Shown here piece by piece: positions 38,701-50,205 of a DNA stretch of 64,000 nt (position 1 is its first letter; each line of letters opens with the position of its first letter). A program made the position numbers and the translations under genes. The notes beneath the pieces were generated by a model, which was given only the letters and a program-made list of their open reading frames with translations, did no database searches and was not told the DNA's origin. Source of the stretch: Mansonella perstans (Eukaryota; Nematoda; Chromadorea; Rhabditida; Onchocercidae); NCBI GenBank assembly GCA_037074765.1, contig JBAMDO010000124.1:98557-162556 (forward strand), read 5' to 3'.

Positions 38701-40442
38701 GGTTTATCATTATCATTTTATTTAACCATCTATCCTTCTTGCTTGTCTTTTTCCAAATCAGTCATCGGTTACGGTAATGAAATTATCGCTTATTATGCCT
38801 TCATTACTTCAGCATCGCAAATTTTTGGTTAGTGATCGAAATATTTGCTCATATAGTATTTAAAAATTGAAAAGAAAAAAAGGAAGCAATTATTTTATCA
38901 GTGATTGATGATAATGAAAACATGAAATTATCAATTTCTTGGTACCTGTTTACACAAAAACAAAATTTCAACTTGTTTTTTTTTGCTAGCTGCGAGGTTT
39001 GTAGGTCATGAAGGCAAGATCAAATGACACATGATCATGTTTTTTGTATCGAGAAGAAAATCTCACTTTTCATTTTTACAATTTTTCGCCTTAACCTATA
39101 ATGTCCTAAACAAAATTTAGGTAAAATGTTTGTTTAAAAAAGCTTTTTATTGCGTTACGGAATTAGTTAATGTGAAATCTTTCAAATTAACTTATAAAAA
39201 AAGAGAAATCAAAATAAATTTTTAGAAAATATTCCTAAAATTCCACAAATTTTTTTGCAGGTGGGTGCTTTATCAGTTTTTTAAGCAAAAGAATTCACAA
39301 CTTTGGATATATGCCAACGATGTTAATTGCACTCCCATTATATCTATTAGCTTTTTTGGGCGTTTATTTGGCTTTTCCCAAGAATGCAAATTTTAAGCCA
39401 ACAAATGATGCGACCTATTTATCACCCAGGTTATTGTTTATTGGATAAAAATCATAAAATTTTTTGTCCAAACCTTGGAACAGTAAGCCTCCTGAATTCT
39501 GTTAAGGGGAAAGTTAGTTTAAAATTGTCAATTTATTAAAAAGAAATAAAATCTTAAGCGGTATGAATATCTTTAATCTTTCATCTATTGGAATGCTTAA
39601 ATTGTTACTTAGTTTCTGAGATATTTTCAAAATATTTGAGTAAAAATTATTCTAGCCTCTCTGTATGGCTTATCATTGGAATGTTAATATGCGTCGGTGA
39701 TAGTTGTTGGAATACGCTACGAACAGCTGTACTTACGAAAATGTACCATCGTGACAGTTCATCACAAATTTTTGCATTAAGTAAATTTTTCCAGGTAATG
39801 TCATCGTTTCTATTTCAATTTTATTTACGTCAAAAATAGGAATGAGATTAGACATCCTGTTTGTTGGCTTAATGAGATATTTCACTTAACTTAAATTAGC
39901 TTGCAATCATTCTTCTCTCTGAACTATCACTCTGACATTAAATTGATTCGAGTGTAAATTATTGTAATGGCATTAACAATTACATGAAACTCTTTCTCAC
40001 ATTTTATTTATTTTCCGATTCGGTGATATAAAAAGAAAAATTCTATAAAAATTGCAAAACAAATAAATAGGCATATCTGACAAATATGAAACTGAGCGCT
40101 GTTTGAGTCCTTTTTTTATGCATACATTCATAATAATAATTATTTTTTGAAATGTCATTATTATTATTTTTGTCATCATTATCACTGTCATCATTGTTGT
40201 TATTACTGTTATTCTTATGAAAACAGATGAACATCTTTTAGTCGACGACAACATGCGCATCATTTTTCTATTCATCAATATTGGATTTGCACACTCAAGC
40301 GATAATTTTAACTGGTAGCTTAATTGCTGCATCGATATGCTTTGCTATTGCTTGGAAGATATACTTACGTGGAATTGAAAGTACTACCCCTGTCAAACAT
40401 ATTACTTCTATTTCAATTAGATGCAAAAATGAAAATATTTAA
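35727..40442 (+). CDS. UNC-93/UNC93A-like multi-pass membrane protein (9 exons, 455 aa)
   Basis: Member of the UNC-93 branch of the major facilitator fold. C. elegans UNC-93 is a regulatory subunit of a two-pore potassium channel complex; UNC93A-like relatives are of less certain function. Exons: 35727-35911, 36288-36475, 36711-36807, 37159-37239, 38137-38252, 38636-38827, 39261-39429, 39656-39794, 40242-40442, all in phase (1368 nt). Family signatures: ETALQSV then HAGYYG (residues 57-62), ALMGLAAALIWTGHGVYM, SRNSG (144-148), a Lys/Arg-rich central loop after TM6, GNEIIAYYAFITSASQIFGG, and GDSCWNTLRTAVLTKM near the C-terminus. Hydrophobicity fits 10-12 membrane helices. The length matches UNC93A-type proteins and lacks the long N-terminal cytosolic extension of C. 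elegans UNC-93. An acceptor 39 nt upstream of the ATG (ending at 35687) suggests trans-splicing; stops lie in frame between it and the ATG. Confidence 0.92.
37301..37474 (-). other. Antisense open frame in unc-93-like intron 4, dsRNA-binding-domain-like C-terminus
   Basis: On the minus strand, inside the 37240-38136 intron, the frame is open for 57 codons to a TAA that overlaps an AATAAA. The core reads SCAFKGTKIGTGNVGKN followed by VKAESDKNIASQIFLELA: a beta-strand, G-x-G turn, Gly-Lys segment, then an Ala/Leu-rich helix. That is the layout of the second half of a double-stranded RNA-binding domain as in RNase III relatives and mitochondrial ribosomal protein L44. An acceptor (AATTAG) could start the exon at 37448. 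Upstream on the same strand, 37751-37815 begins ATG-RSLPERANFP and ends in an AG|GTAGAA donor, but the gaps between the open pieces are only about 40-45 nt. This may be a nested gene or a decayed one; the homology is tentative. Confidence 0.3.
40129..40217. repeat. ATT/ATC/GTT trinucleotide-rich microsatellite in intron 8 of the unc-93-like gene
   Basis: Imperfect ATT, ATC and GTT runs just upstream of the last exon of the unc-93-like gene. It produces Asn/Asp/Met-rich frames on the opposite strand that are not genes. Confidence 0.7.
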
Positions 40443-40518
40443 GTTCATAAGTTTTTCTGATGCAAAAATATTAAACGTCGCTGTATGCACAAATTAATTC
40501 AGAAATCTTGTCAAAATT

Positions 40519-40524
40519 AATAAA
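40519..40524 (+). terminator. Poly(A) signal of the unc-93-like gene
   Basis: AATAAA 77 nt past the stop codon at 40442, in a suitable AT-rich context. Confidence 0.5.
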
Positions 40525-41123
40525 AAATTGATACGCAAAATACATTTGTTGCACAAAAAAGAAGTGAAAAAAATTCGAAAGAACTGGGTATACTAATGAT
40601 AATTATTAGATCAATAAGGACATATACAATTATTCCATTAATTCTAATAAATCAATGTACAGATTAATCCCTTGTGTTAGAATTTTTGATTTATTAATAT
40701 TTCGCTGAAAAGATGATTGATTAAGAGTACTAAACTCTTTTCTTCTTTTGTAAAACAAATAATTTGCATATATGCAAATTTGGAATCGATGTAAAAAAAA
40801 ATCGTTTTTCCTTTTTAAAATTTGCATAATTTTCCACCAAATCATTGGTAAGTTACAATTGTCAGTTGTCAGCGCAACAATCGGGTGATGCTGCATCGTC
40901 TCATGGTTTTGTGGTAAATAGAGGGAATTTAGGAATAATTTCTTGAATTAATATTAACTGCTTGTTTTGGTTCCATTGAAATAATGGATATTTGCAGGAA
41001 ATTGGTTTAGTTAAATAAATAATACTTTTCGAATAATTGTTTGGCTTTCCAATGCAGGTTTAAGGAAAAAAATTTTGGACTTATTTTGATGGGAGAGATA
41101 AATTACAAGCCAATTTACAAGAT

Positions 41124-41181
41124 AATTTATGTCTATTTTAGATTGCTCAATACAATTTATGGCTATTTTAGATTGCTCAAT
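41124..41181. repeat. 28-bp tandem duplication
   Basis: 41124-41151 and 41154-41181 differ at one base (TATGTCTATTTTAGATTGC against TATGGCTATTTTAGATTGC), offset 30 bp. A recent local duplication between the unc-93-like gene and the next gene. Confidence 0.75.
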
Positions 41182-41354
41182 TTTGAGTTTTATTGACTTA
41201 AAAAACTGAGTTGAAAAATACTTCTCTGCATTGCTATAATACTCACCAACTTCATTCAAGAAAGGCATCACTTCTTTTTCTCTTTTAAATTTTATTGAAT
41301 GTTAGTAAGATTATTGATAACAAAATTCATGTTACAATATCCAAAATTTGTTCC

Positions 41355-41395
41355 ACCTATTCAGAAGATATAGGAATTCTGGGCATACGGTGAGA
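41355..41395 (+). promoter_or_regulatory. Probable trans-splice acceptor of the 612-aa gene
   Basis: A TATTCAG acceptor ends at 41364, 31 nt before the ATG at 41396. It lies about 0.9 kb past the upstream gene, too far for a typical tight nematode operon, so an SL1-type outron is more likely. The longer frame starting at 41348 would begin upstream of this acceptor. Confidence 0.45.
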
Positions 41396-44300
41396 ATGTC
41401 GGAAGTTTCGAATGATGCAAACGTATCGAAGACTATTGAAACAGCAAATACTGTGGCGCATAATTCGCCATCACGAAATCTGGTGGTATTTAATAGTACG
41501 CGTCTCGCATCTGATGCTTCGTTACCGAATGGTGGAGTTACAGATAAGGAAAAAGATTTGATTTCAGTATGCATTATTAAATTGTGAATTTAATCCGATC
41601 GTTGTTATTATTAGATTTTCTTATCACTATATGAAAGGGCTTTCTTAATTTAATAATTAGTACAAGATAACGTGTTAATTGCATAATTTTCACCTCCTAC
41701 CAGATATTTATGGATAAAAATTTACATATTTCTTCGTTTTCTGTTTTATTGCAGTAGGATAAAATTGTGATGATAGTAAGTAGAAAGCGGAAAAGTATAA
41801 AGAACTGGCCTCTTGACTGACCCTTTGAAATTCCGGAATACAATTTCTAAATTTTTAATTTGCAGAGTGAAACGAAAAAAGTTTGTCAGATAAGTAAATT
41901 CCATTGATTGTTTCAGTATTTAAATTTGACACGATTATAGTTCACTTTGTTTTTTGCAAAATAAATTTTAGCCACGAAATGAAAAATCAAGCAAAGAATC
42001 GAAGAAGCAAACAAGGGGTGACATTCGTAGTAGCGGTACCCCGGTGAAATGTAACAATGAATCAACTGTCTCACATGTTGCAAGCGATAATGCTAATAGT
42101 CAAAAACAATCAAAAGGGATAAAAATGGATACGAAAACAAATAAAACCAAAAAAGTTGAAATTTCTTTTTTTGATTTTAACCAAATAATTCGAAATTTTA
42201 CTAATTTTCTTCTTTGAGAAATGTTTACATAAATTCATTCATAATCATTTTAAATTGCAAGTGTAAAAACAAATGTTGCTTTTCTTTTGTTATTTTTGTA
42301 GTACCTTTCTAAGGATTGCATAATGAGAGTTTCATTTTTCTCATAATGTAAAGTTAGTTTCAAAATCGTAGGACGACAATGCATTGTTTCTCCAAAAAAG
42401 TGTCATTTGGAGCTGATGAAAAATTTTATTTCCCCTTTAACCATATTTTATTTTTAGCGATCAAAAAATTTTTTCCTGAAAAGTATTCAATATTTATTAG
42501 GTGCAAATGACACGTCAATCAAATGATGGCCGTCGCCGTAATAACATCTTTTACGCTGGTCGTGGCAGACGTGGCTCCACAGATTACGGGTGAAATTCAT
42601 GCACTTCCATTGCTATTATCTTACCAATGAAACCTTTCTGTACTCCTAAATGAGAAGAATGTTTCATTTGGAATGCATGATTTTCAGGAGTTATTTTTGC
42701 CTTTTGCAATTCATCATTATTTATATTAGTGAAATGTGAGGAAAGTGAAGAAATGTTAGTAGAAAAAACGAGGAAATATTAATATTTTAAATTGTTTTGA
42801 GGCTTCTTTCAATATTCTTATTCCATCACTTCGAGAGTTGCTAAATATTCATGAATATCACAGCAGATCATTTCCAACCATCTACACATCTCGTGAATAT
42901 TGGCGTCCTCATTCGACTGGTAATCATTGCGGTAGCAACTTACGACGATCGATTCCCACTGCAGCAAATGATCAGACTAGCGACACTGCTAAAGCAACTG
43001 GAACTGCAGCTACCGTCAATAATGCTGCAGCTACCGTCAATAATGCTGCAGCTACCGTCAATAATGCTAGTAATGTAAATGAGAGTGCTGCCAAAACGGA
43101 ACCGCCGAAAAATGCCAACTCTAATGCAAAAGAATTCAGGTGGCATGCAAAAGTCCGGAAGAAAATTTCTGTCCAGAATTTTACTCTTTTTTAGCAATAC
43201 TTCACCAAAAACGAGTACAGATTAGAAACAATGAATGCCAATTATGCACTAATTTTTGAAGCGACAGAAATTTAATTGATACTGTTATCCGACAGCATTA
43301 TCCTGCTTTTCTTCGTAGTAAACGACACAACAAAGTAACATTTGAGAACTGGGATTTTATTTCAGTCGTCGACCACAGGTAACACGAACATTTCACAATG
43401 GAAAATTACGTGCTAACCGTACGTGGAGTAGTAACAACACAACACGGAATCATAAGGTTGCTTCTCAACTCAGTTCCCAAAGCCTGAGAGAAAATGCTAT
43501 CAATAGCGGGAGTTAGTATTTATTTTGATAGAATAAATTAATTATTTTAATTATTTTATAGCAAATTACAATAAGTAAAGCATTATGAATTGTTGTCTAC
43601 TACGAATTAGGCGTTCTACTTTATTTCAGGTTTACCACATACGGTTAATAGTGCTAAAGCATCACGTAATGGTGAAACGTGCCGTTCCGTTAGCAATAAC
43701 GGAATTTTCAACCAAAGAAATTGCAAATATCCAATCATATACGTCACACCAACAGGGACAATTTCAATTTTGCTTAACAAAGGTGTATCGGTCGAGGTCA
43801 CATTTCAAAGATTTTTTAAACTGTTTTATATTTTTCAATTTTTTAAACAAGCATTTTCAAGTGACAGTAAAATTATTGAAATTTACTAGAAAAAATCTGT
43901 GCAAGAAAAATTGCTGGTAATTCATGAACGAATTTTTCTCGTTTCATCATTTATATTTCAATTTTCCATCAATCACTAGCGTCATATTTCAGTATTAAGC
44001 GTTAATGCTAATTGTTCATTTCATCTTCCTTGTTTTGAATTTCAGATATCGGTTGATCGAGGTATTCGAGTTGTTTGCCACGATAAATTTTCGGTAAAAA
44101 TAACAAAATAGAATTATAAGTCTCGATATGTACTGTCTTAATGTCTCTTTATTTAAGTTCATAGCATTAAAATTAATCTTTCAATCTCTTTATAATAATC
44201 ATCAGTTCACACTATTTGGACCATCTAATAGTAGGCCAATTCAGACAGTATGCAATGGCCGTGGTAATGGCTCATGTATATTGCATACAAAAGCTCGTAT

Positions 44301-45690
44301 CTACCAGCGGGATGAAAAAGTATTCTGCAATTTTGGTTCATCCTGTAAGTTTGCTTTGAATTTATTATATTATTTTTAACTGTTTGTTTTAAACCGCTAT
44401 TTCAAAATAACTAAGTATTAATCAAACATGAAAAGATTTATTGACAATATTTTTAACTTGGATTTTAAAATTTTCAAATTTAAATTTAGTATCAGCAAAC
44501 GAAAAAGCGGCAGTATTTGGTACACAGGGTGTGTTGTTCACGATGTCACATCTAAGCGAAGCTTATTTGGTGTCGTCATCAATTGTTAAAGGAACACTGT
44601 CCGTTTCCCTTGGACGTCTACAATTTCCAAATTTGGATTATGATTTCACTGTGCGCATGTTTTTCACCGACTCACAAACTGGTCATCAGGTCAATGCTAT
44701 CTTTTAGACCTATATTTTATCTTTAAATTCTTGCCCAAAAAAAAGTACGTAAAGAAGGACTTGTTAAATTTTAACAAATTTTGGAACAACAAATGGCAAA
44801 TACTTCAAACTTCAACCAGCAAAGTTCGATTTTTTATCTTGAATTGAATAATAGCTTAAGCCGTGATGAATTTAAAAATGAATATGAATTCGAGTTGTTT
44901 CAGTTCACACAACTGTGCAAAGAGATTGTACACGGAGCTCGTTATGGAATACGTGAGGATGGTACTCTTACGCTTACCATTAACGGTTTTTTTTTCATTC
45001 TCTTTGCACAGTTTTTGTTCACGTAAGATTTACCTCATAAAATGTTTACTTGAAATCCATGACATCTTCTGATCATTGGAAATTTTATTAATGTTTCTGT
45101 AAGTAATAAACTTAAAAAAACTGAATATTTCAAGGAGTTTACATAAAGCAAGATAAGCGTGGTGACGTGGAGATAAATTGTCGTCCAAAACATATCAGTT
45201 GCTCGCCATCTGATGGTGTCGTACATGTACGCACTAATATTGTTGACATGGGTGTTCAGGTTGGTCTTAACTTTTCTAATCATTATTTTTTCAACATTTG
45301 GGAAAGTTTTTCAAGCATTATAAATTGATAAACTGATAAAGTTATATTAATTATAGAATTAGTTTGAAAACAATGATCCCTTAAAAAAGAAATTAAAAAA
45401 TTGATAAAGAAAGTCTGTGTTTTTCAAAAGAACAGATCTGAAATATTTACTGCTAATTTCTTCAATAATTTTAAAAGAGTCTGCTTGTAACATTATCTCA
45501 GTGTTTAAAGTTTATTTAAACCTTTGCAATTGCTATACAAATTTGTTAAAACAAATTGAAGAAAGATGATAAGGCATATGTGAAGAGAAGTCTGAAACGT
45601 GTTCATGTAAGTCGTAGTGGGATGGTTGTTTCTGATGGTAACTGTATTACATCCATGGATCACTTCGGACATATCGTCTCATCAACATGA
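41396..45690 (+). CDS. Uncharacterised 612-aa protein with basic disordered N-half and repeated beta-hairpin C-half (12 exons)
   Basis: I do not recognise this gene. Exons: 41396-41566, 41972-42154, 42501-42589, 42864-43139, 43366-43511, 43630-43796, 44046-44093, 44206-44344, 44490-44689, 44820-44985, 45135-45259, 45562-45690; phases agree (1839 nt). Residues 1-310 are Ser/Asn/Thr/Lys/Arg-rich and probably disordered, with an Arg/Gly patch (FYAGRGRRGS) and a tandem AATVNNA tract (about 194-215). Residues 320-612 are beta-rich and contain similar units: PTGTISILLNKGVSVEI (about 329) and DGTLTLTINGVYIKQ (about 520), each followed by an R-G turn and another strand, plus a weaker copy SGMVVSDGNCITSMDH near the end. 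No signal peptide or membrane segment is seen. Cysteines are scattered, without a zinc-finger spacing. The donor after exon 2 (GTTGAA) is weak. The gene is well supported; its function is unknown. Confidence 0.8.
43003..43065 (+). repeat. In-frame 21-bp tandem repeat, three copies
   Basis: Three near-identical units GCTGCAGCTACCGTCAATAA plus T (the first begins with A in place of G), inside exon 4 of the 612-aa gene. Being 21 bp, each unit adds seven residues (AATVNNA) without changing the frame, so copy number can vary between strains. Confidence 0.9.
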
Positions 45691-45708
45691 ACAGCAAACA
45701 GTTGTCGG

Positions 45709-45748
45709 ATTATCATCATCATTATCATTGTCATTATCATTATCACAA
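45709..45748. repeat. ATC/ATT microsatellite in the 3' region of the 612-aa gene
   Basis: A run of TTATCATCATCATTATCATT type beginning about 20 nt past the stop codon, probably in the 3' UTR. Confidence 0.75.
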
Positions 45749-46006
45749 TAGTTTCCTTCCATTTATTTGTAAAATGTATTCATTATTTATATTTCAGTGA
45801 ATACAACAAAATCAAAATATCATAAATTTTTAACGTATTTTCTCTTCAGATACTCGTTGAAATTGACCCATATAACTTGCGCATATCATTTTTAAATGCA
45901 AATATTTGTGTTTTAATCCAAGTCTTAGTTTTATTTCCCGTCTAATTAAAGTTCCGTTACTATTCTACCATTGCTTGTTTTCATCGCTTTGAGCCTAATA
46001 TATTCG

Positions 46007-46070
46007 TTTTTTTTTTTTTTTTTTTTTGATGTGTTCTGTCTTAAAATGGTTTTTTTTTTTTTTTTTTTTA
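46007..46070. repeat. Pair of poly(T) tracts
   Basis: Two T runs of about 20 bases each, separated by roughly 25 nt (GATGTGTTCTGTCTTAAAAT). Possibly the tail ends of retroposed sequence on the other strand, or slippage products. Confidence 0.6.
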
Positions 46071-46176
46071 TCAGAAATACTTGATTCCTTTATTTGTATT
46101 TGAAAATTATTCATTTCTCTTGATTTATTATGACAAATTTTCCTTTTCTTTTCATTCCGTTTACTTCATTTTTTTG

Positions 46177-46182
46177 AATAAA
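46177..46182 (+). terminator. Possible poly(A) signal of the 612-aa gene
   Basis: First exact AATAAA found downstream of the stop at 45690, about 490 nt away. A nearer variant signal is equally possible. Confidence 0.25.
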
Positions 46183-47100
46183 ATTGTTTAGTTAAAGAAG
46201 CGTTCTTTTGATCAAATTTCTCCTATAACTGCATACAGTTGCACTACATAAAATGATTTGGTAACATTTTAGAGAATTAAAGTCACATTGCTATTTACGG
46301 TACTTATCAAAATACTTCGTTGTTTCATCTGAAAGATTATTGTTCTTACAAATAGGATTGATGAATACCTATTGGCACTTAATTCAATTCAAGTTGATAT
46401 TGAAGAAACAGGATATCACGATATTTGATAAAATTTTGAAATTTTTTTTGCTTGATTAAATTTTCAATTATATTCCTGGAAAAATTTTTTGTTGCTCAGT
46501 TTTTTCAGCTCTTTTGTTTGCAATAATTTATGCATATTTGATTCGTGCACGGATGAGACTTTTCTCTAAACTTAATTTTCATTAAACAACAAATATAATA
46601 GCAAATTAATGAACTTGTTGCCTTTATCAGGTTAACATCAAATTTTAATGAAAAAATTGTGATATACGTTTTCGTAGCACTATTTCACTTGAATAATTAT
46701 TTTATTTAAATTGTGGAGCTAATCAAATAAACAATAAATGGAAGTTGCGCTGATTCTGCTGCTCTTTATATACTACCAAAGCAATTATCTGTAAACTTTT
46801 TATTGTTTTTCATGGCGTATTCTTTTTAAAATCGTTTCAATACTATCCAAATCTACATTAACCTTAAATGGGAATTGTTTTCGAAGGATGAATTTTTATT
46901 CAGTCATTTGAATTAAGTAAAAAAAATAAAAAATTAAATTTAACAATTTCACAAATGCATTAATGTAATGTATTTTTAAATGCTTTGATAATAAGTAAAT
47001 TATAGGTAACAAATATTAGATAATATAAATAAGCATAATAAAGGATGAAGTAATAAAATAATTAGGATGAAATTTATTCTAAAAAAATTCAAAAATGCAG

Positions 47101-47205
47101 AAATTATTTACAACCCCGTCAAATCTGTTGCAATGAATGCTATAAATGGATCATAAAGGAATTCTCGGATATCATGAAAATGGAAGCGCACTCTAGAGTT
47201 ATTTG
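47101..47205 (+). other. Candidate internal exon
   Basis: Bounded by an ATGCAG acceptor and a TG|GTAATA donor, open for 34 codons (NYLQPRQICCNECYKWII and onward to AHSRVI). G+C is above the flanks. No partner exon of matching phase was identified nearby and no family is recognised; chance is possible. Confidence 0.18.
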
Positions 47206-47999
47206 GTAATATCTGAATTAAGTTGTTTCAGTGACATTTTCTCCCGTCATTTGCGCTATTGTCATTTGTGCATCAACTAATACAACATTGATGATGTGGA
47301 AGGATGTCCAATATCTATATTTGTGCTTACAATCACTAAAACTTGCGGCTTTTTTTTAAATTATTGATTAAATATTTTTGTATAAAAATTTCATTGCAAG
47401 TCAATGTAGCACATTCAACTTTCAGCATCACTTTTTATTGAGGTGATTTTATCAAGGATTACTTCATTTTCAATGTCCAAAAAAAGGTAAGTAATGTGAT
47501 CATAGAGTATTTAACACCTTTAGTTCAGCTCTTAGCAGTTTATTCGTTCATTTATCCTTTATTTTCCTATTTCACCTTTAGCAATAGGTATAATTAGTAA
47601 AGAGCAGGTGTGCACAGTATGTATCCATTGGTATTTCTTCTTTCTTTCTCATCCCATATCTAAGTCCTATTATTTTTCTTCAACATATCTCTTCTCACTT
47701 ATAGGTTCAAAATATAAATCGATGTGTTACTTTGGTACAGTTGACCTTTTTAGAATATAATTGCTTCCTTCTATTTGGTCTAGCTGTAACTTTTTTTCGT
47801 TTCAAAAGGATAAAAAACTATTCCTTCGCTTCTTTCCTGTTTTGAAATAGTTTAGTTAACTTTTTTCTTCTCTCTTATTTCTTTGTATATTTTTTAAATT
47901 CCATCTATCGGAAGTGAAAGTCGATTTAAAAAAAAGGTTCTGCGAGGTTTCGTTTTTATTCTTAGAACATCAGATGCACTCGTAATGCAAAAATTAAGC

Positions 48000-48196
48000 C
48001 AGTGCTTTGGAAAAATATTTTAGAGAGAATAGCGGGCTTTTTTGGGGAGAAAATAAAGCGGTGATTTGGGGAAAATATTTGCAGCAAAAGGCTGTTCGGA
48101 AAATATTTCGAAAAGAAACCAACCGGTGAATCGAAAAAATATTTTAGACAAAAAGCAACAGAGTGACTCGGGAAATTATTTCGGGGAGAAAGCAAC
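48000..48196. repeat. Degenerate minisatellite, units of about 30-40 bp, roughly five copies
   Basis: Repeating pattern of GGTGAATCGGAAAAATATTT-like units followed by an AGAGAGAAAGCAACAG-like segment, with AAATATTT-type cores near 48013, 48074, 48101, 48136 and 48171. Copies differ at many positions, so the array is old. Confidence 0.6.
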
Positions 48197-49059
48197 AATT
48201 ATATTAAAAAATAATTTTATAACCGAAGTACCTTTAAGTTATTGATTTCAACACACGTGTACACATATGCAAATGGTTTTAAAATTTTGAAATGCATAAA
48301 TATGTGAAAAGCATAAATTAATATTTATTATAAATGCGAACAACAAAAAGCTCAGATAACTTTATTACAGCGTCGGGAGCCAATCTAATTTGTGTACAAA
48401 TATGTTTTCACAAAGTGACGAAGTGCCCACTTATCCATTTTATGGGCTTGGGAATTCTCAAATTTTCCTTAACCTTTTTTTGCTATTATCTCTTTCCTCT
48501 ATCTCTTTTCTTCTTTTCTCTCTTCTCTTCTAAGATGAAGGTATTATTTTTTTCAGAGATTTATAAAAGAAAAATTAGCAAAGAAAGAAATTAGTCAAGA
48601 AAGGAACTATTGGGTAATTTGTTATTGATTATTATTCATCATCATATTTTGTAAAGAATGTATTTTCCTCACCCGGTATATTTTTGATCTTTTGAAAAAC
48701 CGGGACGATGAGCGAAGAAACTTGAAAAACTGAAAAGTAAACATGAAATGGCACTTGGGAATGAATCTAAAGACTGGAATTACTCAAATTTATTGATCTA
48801 AGTTTTCACTTCCTTCCTTTTCTCTCTTTTTTTTTACTCACTTTAATCATATGGGATAGTTCAACATTTTATGCATAAATTAGTGAAGGATACAATTAAT
48901 TAAAAAATAAAATCACTGAAATATTTTTTTCGTCTTGTATCATTTCTCTGGTCTTCTACTGTTATTGCGCTAACAATTATCATTAGACCAGTAATCATAA
49001 AATCATTTCATGATTACTAATTCAGTCATCATTTCATTCAAATAGTATCCATACTTTTA

Positions 49060-49180
49060 TTTTGGCCTTAGGAAGGAAATTCCAAAGTGCTGTTAGTTTG
49101 AAGAAATTAATGCCCACGTTTCTCGCAAGTACATTTTGCTTGGATTTATTGCTGTCGATCGCAATGTTCATTCGACCTGA
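49060..49180 (-). mobile_element. Probable LINE (non-LTR) reverse-transcriptase C-terminal fragment
   Basis: On the minus strand from about 49174 downward one frame reads RMNIAIDSNKSKQNVLAR followed by NVGINFFKLTALWNFLPK. The order Arg/Asn patch, FF, then L-W-N-x-L-P is the conserved tail of many CR1/RTE-like reverse transcriptases (FFSxRVVNxWNxLP). Stops lie immediately upstream in this frame, while a neighbouring frame is open there, as expected for a decayed copy with indels. No ends were identified. Confidence 0.42.
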
Positions 49181-50090
49181 AAGAACCTTGATTTCTTAAT
49201 TTGATCAGTTCATTAACATCATCCTTCATGATACATACATTTTGTCTCATCCAGACAATCTGACACCACTATTATTTGTCACATTATCTGCAGGTGTTTT
49301 TTTCACTTTTTTTGTTTTGAAAATTAAAGAAAAAAGTGTGGTCTTTCTTTATTTGTTTTTCATTACCGAGGATTTGCCAATTAGCCTTATAAATTATTTG
49401 TTTTAAAAAAGAAATGCATTTCTCTCGATTTTTTTGTAAGAAAAAATGAGTGATGCCATCGCGCGGTGATTAATTAACCAATTAATTAAAGACAATTAGC
49501 AGTACAAATTTTTTGAGATTATGATTTGCAATGATGGAATAATTTCAGATAATTGAAAAATTGCTGTTGAATTTAATCTTAGAATTTGTTGTAGTCTTAA
49601 ATTTTTAAAATCATTATTAGCAAGAAAAACATTTTAATCGCTCTGAACTAATTCAATTCATTTCAAACAAGTTTCGAAATTTCGAAGACTATTGAATTCT
49701 TTCAGATGTTTGATTTTATAAAAATGATGATTTTTGCTAATTTTAAATTGGGATTTTGAAATATTAATATGTCACAAACTTAAATTAATATTTGTACAAA
49801 AAAGTTTTGTCTGTGAAACTACGAATCTGTTGATGAAATATTAGATCGGATAAAATGTTAATGAAACAGGCAAATTCTAGGAGATTAAAACCAGATTAAG
49901 AGAACGAAGGGAAGATGAAGAATGAAAAATGATATTTAATTCACATCGATTCCATTCATTAATAGATAGTAAATTACAGGTAAAGAAAAATTTTAAGTGA
50001 AAGGAAGTTTCCGTAAATTTGCAAGCAATATAGCTCAAATTAATTCAGTACAATTCAAATAAAAATCAATTCATCTGCAATGAAAGTAAT

Positions 50091-50205
50091 CAATCAATAC
50101 ATGCAAATAAAGATACTCAATCAATACACCTCAAAGAAAGATGGGCAATCAATACAACCCAAATAAAGATAATCAATCAATACAATTCAGATTCAATAAT
50201 CAATC
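50091..50205. repeat. 28-bp minisatellite, about four copies
   Basis: CAATCAATAC recurs at 50091, 50118, 50146 and 50174 (spacings 27, 28, 28), with an AAAGATA-type segment between copies. Unrelated to any frame. Confidence 0.75.

Noticed and set aside
39997..40332. 111-codon minus-strand open frame rich in Ile/Met/Thr/Asn
   Set aside because: It is generated by the ATT/ATC/GTT microsatellite and overlaps the last exon of the unc-93-like gene in antisense.
41348..41395. Upstream ATG extending the N-terminus of the 612-aa gene
   Set aside because: A TATTCAG acceptor lies between this ATG and the one at 41396, so the mature transcript should lack it.
43003..43065. CRISPR-like repeat array
   Set aside because: The units are contiguous with no spacers, in frame within a eukaryotic exon.
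42940..43197. Minus-strand frame with repeated SIIDGSCS units
   Set aside because: It is the antisense shadow of the 21-bp coding repeat in exon 4 of the 612-aa gene.
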